Below are positions 1 to 5,351 of a stretch of 5,351 nucleotides of DNA, piece after piece. The notes below the pieces were generated by a model. That model made no database searches, had not been told where the DNA came from, and worked only from the letters and a program-made list of their open reading frames with translations. The stretch covers positions 1 to 5,351 of the forward strand of contig JAUVKO010000160.1 of the NCBI GenBank assembly GCA_030596225.1. Direction: 5' to 3'. This DNA is from Fidelibacterota bacterium (GTDB lineage Bacteria > Fidelibacterota > UBA8477 > JABMPR01). Numbering within the stretch: the first letter of the stretch is position 1; each line of letters opens with the position of its first letter. Made by a program: the position numbers and the translations under genes.

Positions 1-108
1 TTAAATGCAACACAGGATTTTCTCTATGATTGGGTAGCAGGCAAAGCCTATGGAGAACAAGCAGTTTCCGGTCGAAAGGGAAAATCAGAAGAAAATACAG
101 CAAATTAA
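1..108 (+). CDS. C-terminal end of an unidentified protein (5' end outside window)
   Basis: Frame 1 is open from the first base to a TAA at 106-108, giving 35 residues that begin LNATQDFLYDWVAGKAYGEQ and end in a polar, charged tail (GRKGKSEENTAN). The tail looks like a disordered C-terminus. There is no membrane segment or motif I recognise, and I do not assign a function. That this is coding is inferred from the open frame, the sensible composition and its position just before a gap and a same-strand gene. It ends 119 bases before the permease start, with a strong hairpin between, so cotranscription with the permease is uncertain. Confidence 0.55.
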   Translation, partial: LNATQDFLYDWVAGKAYGEQAVSGRKGKSEENTAN

Positions 109-126
109 AGCTTACTATTATTAGAG

Positions 127-157
127 AGTAGAGACAGGTCTTAGACCTGTCTCTACT
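127..157. repeat. Perfect 14-bp palindromic hairpin, REP/MITE-like unit
   Basis: The arms at 127-140 (AGTAGAGACAGGTC) and 144-157 (GACCTGTCTCTACT) are exact reverse complements around a 3-base loop, TTA. No T-run follows on either strand, so it is not a canonical intrinsic terminator, although it sits where the upstream gene's transcript would end. From memory, similar GTAGAGAC...GTCTCTAC palindromes are dispersed between genes in several environmental lineages and in cyanobacteria. I therefore read it as one copy of a dispersed repeat that might also shape the 3' end of the upstream mRNA. Confidence 0.75.
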
Positions 158-227
158 ACCTTAACCCAAAGACTTTAATCCCCATCTTTCCTATAGAATC
201 CATCCTAATCAGTCCTATTTTTGTCCG

Positions 228-1601
228 ATGATCAAAACCATAGATAAATACATTTTCCGGGAGTTGCTGACACCCTTCATGTACTCCCTGGTAGTGTTGA
301 CCATGGTCTTCCTGGTGAACTTTGTCATTCGCGCCATGGATCGGATCCTGGGTAAAGGACTTTCCTTTTTGGTGATTTTAGAATACATAATCCTTAATCT
401 CGCCTGGATCCTGGCTTTAGCTATTCCACTATCTGTATTGGTGGCAATTCTTCTGGCTTATGGTCGCTTGGCTACTGATCATGAGGTAACCGCCATGCGT
501 TCAGGGGGGATATCTTTTCCTCGGATTATGGCTCCTGCCCTCGTATTTGCTATACTGGTGGGTAGTTTCACACTGTACTTCAATACAACAATTCTGCCTG
601 ATGTCAATCATCGTGCCCGTCTTCTGGGATCAGATATCTATCGCAAACGACCGGATATGGATATTGTCCCCGGGTACTTTATTGATGATCTCCCTGACTA
701 CAATATTCGCGTGAACGAAGTGACTGAAGAAGGACTCATGGGAGTGGTAATTTTCTCCAAAAGCGATCAAAGGGAACAGGTCTCGATCTTTGCTGAAAGT
801 GGTCGAGCTGAGACAGCCTCCGGACAGATTATATTCACCCTCTATAATGGCGAAAAACACTTATTGGATCTGGATAAATTAGATGATTATCAAAGAGAAT
901 ATTTTGACTCCACCCGTCTAACTGTAAAAGGCAATAATCTGGAATTGAAACGTCGGGAATCTGCTGTGAGGGGAGATCGGGAAATGACCCCGGCCATGAT
1001 GTATAAACGCATTGATGAAAACAAGGGGCGCTACCAGCGAACCATTGATCGCATGCTCAGCATTCGCATAAAGAGCCCTCTCTTTGACGGAGACTCAGTA
1101 GTTAATATGATAGCTGTTATGGATACCATAAGGCGACTTCCTGTCCCGGATAAAGCAAACATTGATGCCAAAACCCGAGTCTGGAATCGAACCATTGATA
1201 AGCTGGAAAGTCAGGAGCGGCTGCTCAATAGCTATCTTAAACAAATCAATAAATACCTGGTTGAGATCCATAAAAAATATGCCATGGCAGCGACCTGTAT
1301 CGTTTTTGTTCTGGTTGGTGTTCCCTTAGGGATCATGACCCGCAAATCCAGTGGGACCATTGGGGTTGCCATCGGGATGTTTTTCATCTACTGGGCTGCC
1401 CTGATCGCCGGGGAGGAATTAGCTGACCGTCGCATGTTGGATCCCGTGTTAGCAATGTGGGCTCCCAATGGTCTCATGACCATAGTTGGCTTATGGATCA
1501 GCTTTCAGGTCTCCAGAGAACGAACTGTGATCAATTTATTATGGTTAAAGACCGTTTTTAACCCCTTAAATTGGCATATATTTTCAAGAACAACTACTTA
1601 A
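228..1601 (+). CDS. lptF/lptG: LptF/LptG (YjgP/YjgQ) family LPS export permease
   Basis: This is an inner-membrane permease of the kind that, with LptB ATPase and LptC, extracts lipopolysaccharide from the inner membrane and passes it to the periplasmic Lpt bridge. The N-terminus MIKTIDKYIFRELLTPF is typical of the family. Hydrophobic segments lie at about residues 15-35, 55-77, 100-122, 353-370, 376-393 and 411-428. This gives the expected three-plus-three helices around a periplasmic beta-rich domain at about 123-245. Family-like signatures are EVTAMRSGGIS (86-96) and VPLGIMTRKSSG (365-376). At 457 residues it is longer than the E. coli proteins (about 360). The excess is a charged, helix-prone stretch at about 250-350 before the fourth helix. 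ATG 228 is the only usable start: no ATG, GTG or TTG lies in frame back to the TAA at 162-164. No clear Shine-Dalgarno sequence is visible. F and G types cannot be told apart from one copy. Confidence 0.9.
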   Translation: MIKTIDKYIFRELLTPFMYSLVVLTMVFLVNFVIRAMDRILGKGLSFLVILEYIILNLAWILALAIPLSVLVAILLAYGRLATDHEVTAMRSGGISFPRIMAPALVFAILVGSFTLYFNTTILPDVNHRARLLGSDIYRKRPDMDIVPGYFIDDLPDYNIRVNEVTEEGLMGVVIFSKSDQREQVSIFAESGRAETASGQIIFTLYNGEKHLLDLDKLDDYQREYFDSTRLTVKGNNLELKRRESAVRGDREMTPAMMYKRIDENKGRYQRTIDRMLSIRIKSPLFDGDSVVNMIAVMDTIRRLPVPDKANIDAKTRVWNRTIDKLESQERLLNSYLKQINKYLVEIHKKYAMAATCIVFVLVGVPLGIMTRKSSGTIGVAIGMFFIYWAALIAGEELADRRMLDPVLAMWAPNGLMTIVGLWISFQVSRERTVINLLWLKTVFNPLNWHIFSRTTT

Positions 1602-1612
1602 CTAAGTAAGCA

Positions 1613-1641
1613 TTTACATAAGTAGGGTATCCGACTATATT
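1613..1641 (+). promoter_or_regulatory. Sigma70-type promoter for etfB
   Basis: TTTACA at 1613-1618 (5 of 6 to TTGACA) and TATATT at 1636-1641 (5 of 6 to TATAAT) are separated by 17 bp, the optimal spacing. A start near 1648 would give a leader of about 28 bases that includes the ribosome binding site. Position between an LPS-export gene and a metabolic gene fits a new transcription unit. This is consensus matching by eye, in AT-rich DNA where chance matches occur. Confidence 0.55.
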
Positions 1642-1660
1642 GCGATCCAAAAATTTTGTT

Positions 1661-1666
1661 GAGGAG
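1661..1666 (+). promoter_or_regulatory. Ribosome binding site of etfB
   Basis: GAGGAG, complementary to the anti-Shine-Dalgarno sequence, ends 9 bases before ATG 1676. An in-frame TGA at 1673-1675 directly abuts that ATG, so the start cannot be further upstream. It is the best Shine-Dalgarno in the window; the permease and the dehydrogenase have weak or none. Confidence 0.8.
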
Positions 1667-1675
1667 AGATTTTGA

Positions 1676-2575
1676 ATGTCACTTCATTCCATTGTACTAG
1701 TTAAACAGGTACCCGACACCAGTAATATTTCCGGTGATGTCATGCGACCGGACGGAACCGTGAACCGGGCACGCCTACCTGCCATTTTTAATCCTGAGGA
1801 TCAGGAAGCCCTGGAACTTGCCCTCAGATTAAAGGATGAATTCGGTGGAAAAGTTACTGCATTGACCATGGGACCCCCTAATGCAGCCAAGATGCTTCGT
1901 GAATGTCTTTATATGGGCGCTGACCGGGCAATATTGCTTAGTGACCGACGCTTTGCAGCGGCAGATACATTGGCTACATCCTATGCTTTGTATAAAGCAG
2001 TGCAGCATATCGGTGAATATGATCTCATCTTTTGCGGTCGTCAGGCCATTGATGGTGATACGGCTCAGGTTGGTCCCCAAACTGCAGAGAAGCTGGGAAT
2101 CCCTCAGATCACTTACGCTCAGGAGATCCAGAAACTTGATCTGAAGCAGAGAACGATCCGCGCCAGACGTGCCATTAAAAACGGACACGAAATTCTGGAA
2201 GCACCTTTACCGGTTCTCTTGACGGTGATCAAGGACGCTGCTGAACCCCGGCCATTTGATGTTCGACGATTATGTAATTATAAACGGGCTCAATCTAAAT
2301 TTGAGATCGAAGCCACTGTCGATAATAGTCATGATCTTGTTCTGGTGGATGAACTTCTGGAAAAAGCGAAAGTCGATGATCTCTACATTGAGACCTGGAA
2401 TATTGAAGATATAGACGCTGATGTTGAGATGTGTGGCTTGGCCGGGTCTCCCACCAAGGTTCACAAAGTGGAAAATGTAATTCTCAGCGGCTCAGAGTAT
2501 AAAAAGATTTCTGCCACTACTGATGGCATGAATGAAATGATCACTGAATTGATGCAAGATCATATCTTTGGTTAA
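1676..2575 (+). CDS. etfB: Electron transfer flavoprotein, beta subunit
   Basis: EtfB is the smaller subunit of the soluble EtfAB heterodimer, which takes electrons from acyl-CoA dehydrogenases. At 299 residues it is longer than human EtfB (255) because of a C-terminal extension. Visible landmarks are the N-terminal IVLVKQVPDT (6-15), NPEDQEALELALRLK (39-53), LYMGADRAILLSDRRFAAADTLAT (start 78) and CGRQAIDGDTAQVGP (120-134), the nucleotide-binding loop. The last two resemble clostridial EtfB, where this site holds a second FAD used in electron bifurcation; human EtfB holds AMP there. Bifurcation is therefore possible but not shown. By hand alignment to human EtfB from memory, the docking-loop Leu195 becomes Val196 within a changed loop (EPRPFDVRRLC), and Glu165 becomes Ala166. 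The start is fixed by the adjacent in-frame TGA and a good ribosome binding site. The gene is followed by etfA, but 195 bases away, which is unusual for this pair. Confidence 0.96.
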   Translation: MSLHSIVLVKQVPDTSNISGDVMRPDGTVNRARLPAIFNPEDQEALELALRLKDEFGGKVTALTMGPPNAAKMLRECLYMGADRAILLSDRRFAAADTLATSYALYKAVQHIGEYDLIFCGRQAIDGDTAQVGPQTAEKLGIPQITYAQEIQKLDLKQRTIRARRAIKNGHEILEAPLPVLLTVIKDAAEPRPFDVRRLCNYKRAQSKFEIEATVDNSHDLVLVDELLEKAKVDDLYIETWNIEDIDADVEMCGLAGSPTKVHKVENVILSGSEYKKISATTDGMNEMITELMQDHIFG

Positions 2576-2590
2576 AAAGAAAAGATTTAC

Positions 2591-2650
2591 AACGAACCTG
2601 ACGAATAACACGAAACAAAACACACAAAAACTCTGTTCGTGACTTTCGTT
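2591..2650. repeat. Degenerate inverted repeat between etfB and etfA
   Basis: The arms at 2591-2605 (AACGAACCTGACGAA) and 2636-2650 (TTCGTGACTTTCGTT) pair at 12 of 15 positions. An alternative 6-bp pairing, CACGAA 2609-2614 with TTCGTG 2636-2641, also exists. The reverse strand reads TTCGTGTTATTCGT, a phrase I recall from dispersed intergenic repeats in environmental bacteria. It begins 15 bases after the etfB stop. With no T-run after the second arm it is a poor terminator, though the transcript could fold here. Confidence 0.5.
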
Positions 2651-2656
2651 AAATTT

Positions 2657-2687
2657 GCCTGCCCGTCATAGCTTTAGCGGAGACTGG
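2657..2687. repeat. Degenerate copy of a CATAGCTTTAGCG-type intergenic repeat
   Basis: GCCCGTCATAGCTTTAGCGG at 2661-2680 followed by AGACTGG resembles a palindromic unit I recall as GCC-ATAGCTTTAGCGAA-GGC, common between genes in several FCB-type and candidate-phylum genomes. Here the flanking stem has decayed: CCGTC (2663-2667) can still pair with GAC and GG (2682-2684, 2686-2687) across one bulged T. Family assignment rests on memory; the remaining stem is what the sequence shows. Confidence 0.45.
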
Positions 2688-2760
2688 TTGTAAAAGTGAG
2701 AAAAGTTAAAAATGGTAGAATTAAGTATGATTTTAAGCAGAATACCTCCACAAGAGTATG

Positions 2761-2765
2761 AAGGA
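2761..2765 (+). promoter_or_regulatory. Ribosome binding site of etfA
   Basis: AAGGA lies 5 bases before ATG 2771. An in-frame TGA at 2759-2761 rules out a more upstream start. Confidence 0.6.
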
Positions 2766-2770
2766 TAGGT

Positions 2771-3793
2771 ATGCAGGCAAAGAATAAAGATATGGTTTGG
2801 GTTTTTGCAGAGCAATCTGATGGAAAACTGGCTGATGTGAGTCTGGAATTATTGCATAAAGGCAGGACCCTGGCAGAGAAGATGCAATCTGAAGTCAGCG
2901 CTGTTCTACTGGGCCATAATGTTAAAGGCTTGGCTGATGCATTATTTGCCCATGGTGCTGATAATGTTTATCTCCTGGACGATATGGAATTAAAAGACTT
3001 CCGTTCTCATCCCTATGCGAATCTCATCACAAAATTAGTTGAGGAAAATCGTCCCCGGGTCGTGCTTTTCGGGGCAACTCATATTGGACGGGATATCGCA
3101 CCGCGAGTGGCTTCACATACTCGCTCCGGTCTCACGGCTGATTGTACAGAATTGAAGATCGAAACCCTGACCATCAGAAAAGTTGAACATCAAGACCTCT
3201 TGTTACAAATCAGACCGGCTTTTGGCGGGAATATCATTGCCACCATCATTTCACCCGATGTCGCCATCCAAATGGCAACCATTCGTGAAGGTGTTATGGA
3301 AATGGGTGAACCCGATCCATCACGAAAAGGGCAGCTCATTCCAGTTCCTGTTGAACTCGATCCCATCGAAATTGCGGTCAAGATCATTGAAAAACATCAG
3401 GAACCCTCTGCTGTGAATCTTAAAGCAGCCCCAATTATTGTTGCTGGTGGCTATGGCGCTGACACCCCTGAGAAATTCCAATTGATCAAGGATCTGGCCA
3501 AAGTACTTGGTGCAGATGTAGCCGGTTCCCGTGCTGCAGTTGATGCCGGACTGATCGATGCAGAACGTCAGGTGGGTCAAACAGGAACTACGGTAAGACC
3601 AAAACTTTATATCGCAGTGGGCATTTCAGGAGCCATTCAACACCGGGCCGGAATGCAGGAATCCCAGAAGATCATAGCCATTAATAATGATCCGGAAGCA
3701 CCCATCTTTTCAGTGGCTCACTACGGGATCACCGGTGATTTGCAGGATGTAATTCCCAAACTAATTGCTGCCTACAAGAGCCAGTTGCACTAA
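2771..3793 (+). CDS. etfA: Electron transfer flavoprotein, alpha subunit
   Basis: EtfA is the larger subunit of EtfAB and carries the redox-active FAD in its C-terminal domain. The N-terminal domain spans about residues 7-190, with GATHIGRDIAPRVASHTRSG (101-120) and QIRPAFGGN (146-154). The FAD domain runs from about 218, with GSRAAVDAG (252-260), QVGQTG (267-272) and LYIAVGISGAIQHRAGM (279-295), followed by AINNDPEAPIF. The last matches the ETF-alpha family signature. Aligned by hand with human EtfA, Arg249, Thr266 and His286 at the flavin correspond to Arg254, Thr271 and His291, all at the same offset of five, so the flavin site looks intact. Length (340) is close to normal. There is no N-terminal ferredoxin-like extension of the kind some clostridial EtfA proteins have. 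It partners EtfB upstream and probably the dehydrogenase downstream. No terminator is visible after it. Confidence 0.97.
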   Translation: MQAKNKDMVWVFAEQSDGKLADVSLELLHKGRTLAEKMQSEVSAVLLGHNVKGLADALFAHGADNVYLLDDMELKDFRSHPYANLITKLVEENRPRVVLFGATHIGRDIAPRVASHTRSGLTADCTELKIETLTIRKVEHQDLLLQIRPAFGGNIIATIISPDVAIQMATIREGVMEMGEPDPSRKGQLIPVPVELDPIEIAVKIIEKHQEPSAVNLKAAPIIVAGGYGADTPEKFQLIKDLAKVLGADVAGSRAAVDAGLIDAERQVGQTGTTVRPKLYIAVGISGAIQHRAGMQESQKIIAINNDPEAPIFSVAHYGITGDLQDVIPKLIAAYKSQLH

Positions 3794-3860
3794 ATAAGTA
3801 TATGTTGATACAGAATAATATGGGGCCTACATTTTTTACAGCAGCTTGTTTCCCTGTGTT

Positions 3861-3906
3861 ATCCCCGAGCGTCATCCCGAGCGGAGTCGAGGGACAGAGC
3901 GTGACG
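3861..3906 (+). repeat. GTCATCCCGAGCGGAGTCGA-type dispersed repeat, copy 1
   Basis: The core at 3871-3894 begins GTCATCCCGAGCGGAGTCGA and ends GGGA. It is close to a phrase I recall (GTCATCCTGAGCGGAGTCGA) as a very common intergenic repeat in Ignavibacteria, Bacteroidota, Marinimicrobia and others. CGTCA (3870-3874) can pair with TGACG (3902-3906) and TCCC (3875-3878) with GGGA (3891-3894), leaving a 7-base bulge. ATCCCCGAGCG at 3861-3871 partly repeats ATCCCGAGCG at 3874-3883, suggesting a small tandem duplication. Confidence 0.7.
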
Positions 3907-3994
3907 GCTAAAAGGTTGATAGATAAGCACCTTAAGAAAATAGATTCTAGCATTATTATAACAGATGATTGTTTGTCTTCGAGAGCACTTCAAC

Positions 3995-4041
3995 TAGTCT
4001 TCGTTTTCTATCCTTCGAGAACCTCAGGAAGACGAAAACTA
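3995..4041 (-). repeat. Dispersed repeat, copy 2, inverted and diverged, inside a long hairpin
   Basis: TCCTTCGAGAACCTCAGGAA starting at 4011, ending GAC at 4033, matches the reverse complement of copy 1 (3871-3894) at 17 of 24 positions with one gap. Around it the arms 3995-4008 and 4028-4041 form a 14-position stem with one C-A mismatch and one T-G wobble. Inside, GAG (4017-4019) can pair with CTC (4023-4025). A further fragment, CTTCGAGAGC at 3977-3986, nearly repeats CTTCGAGAAC at 4013-4022. The hairpin lies about 75 bases before the dehydrogenase start and could affect its transcript. Confidence 0.6.
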
Positions 4042-4115
4042 CAACCTGGCAGGCAGTATGACACCTCAGACAAACGATATTTTAAAAAACTCTCATCATT
4101 AAGCGAGAATTGAAC

Positions 4116-5351
4116 ATGTCAAATTTTTTCACTGAGAATCAGGATATCCAATTTCAGTTCAACCGCATCGATCTGGAAGAGATCATCAGGATTCGTGAAC
4201 ACAATTATAAAGAATCAGAAAAATACGCCTACGCTCCCCGTGATTATGCTGATGCCAAAGATAATTTCAAACGTATTCTTGATGTAGTGGGCGACATCGC
4301 CGGCAATTTTGTGGCTGAACGTTCCCGGGAAGTGGATGAATTAGGATCTACTTTTGCTGATGGGAAAGTTACCTATGCCAAGGGTCTGGAAGAAGACATG
4401 CACCGCCTTAATCAGGCTGGTCTTATGGGTTTTTTATTAGAACGCAAATATGGCGGGCTCAATCTGCCCATTTCCTTATATATCTTTGCTGTTGAAATGG
4501 TCTCTCGTGGAGATGCATCCCTAATGAATCTCTTTGGCCTTCAGGATATTTCTGAAACCATCGAAAATTTTGCCTCTGATGAGATCAAAGCTGAATACCT
4601 GCCCAAATTCAGTAGTGGGGCAGTATCCGGTGCCATGGTCTTGACCGAACCCGATGCCGGTTCTGATCTCCAGGCTGTGAAAACCCGTGCCTATCAGGAC
4701 GAAAATGGTAATTGGTTCCTGAATGGTGTAAAACGCTTTATCACCAATGGGAATGCAGATGTATGTTTGGTCCTGGCCCGTTCTGAAGAAGGCACCAAGG
4801 ATGGCCGGGGGCTTTCATTATTTGTCTGTTACGGTGATGATACGGTCCAGATCCGGCGCATTGAACATAAATTAGGGATCAAGGGCTCACCCACCTGTGA
4901 AATGCAGTTCCACGATACACCGGCCCAGCTCATCGGGTCACGTAAACGAGGTCTGATATCTTATGTCATGGCTCTTATGAATGGAGCTCGTTTAGGCGTT
5001 GCCGCCCAGGCTTTGGGGATTGCCCAGGCAGCTTATGTGGAAGCCCGTCGTTATGCCCAGGAACGTGAACAATTTGGTAAACCCATTCTGAATTTTCCTG
5101 CAGTTGCCGATATGCTGGTAAAAATGAAAGTGGATTTGGAGACTTCCAGAACCTTGATCTATTCGACTTCACTAGCTGTGGATATGCTCAAAGTGAGTGA
5201 AATGGAAATAAACCGACTCAAAGAAGCCGGAGAATCCATCACCGATATCAGGGCGGAGCACAAGCATTGGAAAGCCATGACTGATTTCCTAACCCCGCTT
5301 TCAAAATATATCATTTCAGAAAAGGCTAATCACATTTGTTATGATGCCATC
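4116..5351 (+). CDS. Acyl-CoA dehydrogenase, large type (3' end outside window)
   Basis: FAD-dependent acyl-CoA dehydrogenase, which forms the trans-2,3 double bond in acyl-CoA and passes electrons to ETF. The frame is open from ATG 4116 to the window edge, 412 codons with no stop. Residues 174-186 (MVLTEPDAGSDLQ) match the family's FAD-site signature; WFLNGVKRFITNGNAD (200-215) and QEREQFGKPI (315-324) are also typical. About 85 residues precede the usual core, and a charged helical insert lies at about 357-390. Both suggest the roughly 570-600-residue class with an extra C-terminal domain rather than the 380-residue classical enzymes. The position equivalent to the isovaleryl-CoA dehydrogenase base holds alanine (NGARLG, Ala291), so the catalytic glutamate is expected in the missing C-terminal part, as in medium-chain enzymes. 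Substrate cannot be told. An in-frame TAA at 4083-4085 limits the start; TTG 4110 is an unlikely alternative. The ribosome binding site is weak. Adjacent etfBA supports ETF as electron acceptor. Confidence 0.94.
   Translation, partial: MSNFFTENQDIQFQFNRIDLEEIIRIREHNYKESEKYAYAPRDYADAKDNFKRILDVVGDIAGNFVAERSREVDELGSTFADGKVTYAKGLEEDMHRLNQAGLMGFLLERKYGGLNLPISLYIFAVEMVSRGDASLMNLFGLQDISETIENFASDEIKAEYLPKFSSGAVSGAMVLTEPDAGSDLQAVKTRAYQDENGNWFLNGVKRFITNGNADVCLVLARSEEGTKDGRGLSLFVCYGDDTVQIRRIEHKLGIKGSPTCEMQFHDTPAQLIGSRKRGLISYVMALMNGARLGVAAQALGIAQAAYVEARRYAQEREQFGKPILNFPAVADMLVKMKVDLETSRTLIYSTSLAVDMLKVSEMEINRLKEAGESITDIRAEHKHWKAMTDFLTPLSKYIISEKANHICYDAI

Larger units (their letters stand above)
3794..4115. 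other. 322-bp gap between etfA and the acyl-CoA dehydrogenase
   Basis: I see no credible gene here. The stretch holds two palindromic repeat copies in opposite orientation, described separately, and AT-rich filler. TATAAC at 3957-3962 could be a -10 element, but the best upstream partner (TTAAGA, 3932-3937) matches only 4 of 6 at 19-bp spacing, so a promoter for the dehydrogenase is not established. No GC-rich stem followed by T residues marks an intrinsic terminator. Confidence 0.6.

Noticed and set aside
192..199. TATAGAAT as a -10 element for the permease gene
   Set aside because: No acceptable -35 hexamer lies 15-19 bp upstream.
216..223. TATTTTTG, a match to the Bacteroidota -7 element TAnnTTTG before the permease
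   Set aside because: It lies only 4 bases from the ATG, has no TTTG partner at the expected upstream distance, and such a T-rich string is easily found by chance.
1829..2188. 119-codon - strand ORF inside etfB, and an overlapping 87-codon + strand ORF at 1881-2144
   Set aside because: Both lie wholly within the well-supported etfB frame and encode low-quality peptides with no family resemblance; they are shadow frames.
2716..2731. TAGAAT (2716-2721) and TATGAT (2726-2731) as -10 elements for etfA
   Set aside because: Neither has a good -35 at workable spacing; the nearest candidate, TTGTAA at 2688-2693, is too far upstream.
3861..4041. CRISPR-like repeats
   Set aside because: Only two or three diverged copies in mixed orientation with irregular spacing, which is unlike a CRISPR array.
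3802..4113. 103-codon + strand ORF between etfA and the dehydrogenase
   Set aside because: It runs straight through both repeat copies, and its peptide pieces VIPSGVEGQSVT and YPSRTSGRRK are translations of those repeats. It has no ribosome binding site and no recognisable domain.
4975..5172. 65-codon - strand ORF in the dehydrogenase
   Set aside because: Antisense shadow of a conserved dehydrogenase segment.

Overview
The window reads as ordinary chromosomal sequence from a Gram-negative (diderm) bacterium of moderate GC content. An LptF/LptG-type permease implies a lipopolysaccharide-bearing outer membrane. An electron-transfer flavoprotein (ETF) gene pair and a large acyl-CoA dehydrogenase imply acyl-CoA oxidation. 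The intergenic gaps carry dispersed palindromic repeats of a kind I recall from Marinimicrobia (SAR406), Ignavibacteria, Bacteroidota and related groups. A lineage in or near the FCB superphylum, perhaps Neomarinimicrobiota, is my best guess; it is inference, not something the sequence proves.

Layout, all on the + strand: (1) 1-108, the last 35 codons of an unidentified gene. (2) A 119-bp gap with a perfect 14-bp hairpin. (3) 228-1601, a 457-residue LptF/LptG-family permease with a helical insert of about 100 residues. (4) A 74-bp gap with a good sigma70-type promoter and a strong ribosome binding site. (5) 1676-2575, etfB. (6) A 195-bp gap with two degenerate repeats and a possible 18-codon leader ORF. 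(7) 2771-3793, etfA. (8) A 322-bp gap with an inverted pair of diverged repeat copies. (9) 4116 to the window end, an acyl-CoA dehydrogenase open for 412 codons and cut by the edge.

etfB, etfA and the dehydrogenase form a functional set. The dehydrogenase would oxidise an acyl-CoA with its FAD and pass electrons to the EtfAB heterodimer. EtfB carries the DGDTAQVGP-type cofactor loop and the FAAADTLAT segment I associate with clostridial, electron-bifurcating ETFs, so a bifurcating or low-potential role is possible but unproven. No ETF:quinone oxidoreductase gene is in view. The permease belongs to a separate pathway (LPS export) and the promoter after it probably starts a new transcription unit.

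I found no CRISPR array, tRNA, rRNA, insertion sequence, or convincing new system. The most interesting features are the repeats lodged inside a normally compact etfBA-dehydrogenase cluster, the divergent partner-docking loop of EtfB, and the insert in the permease.
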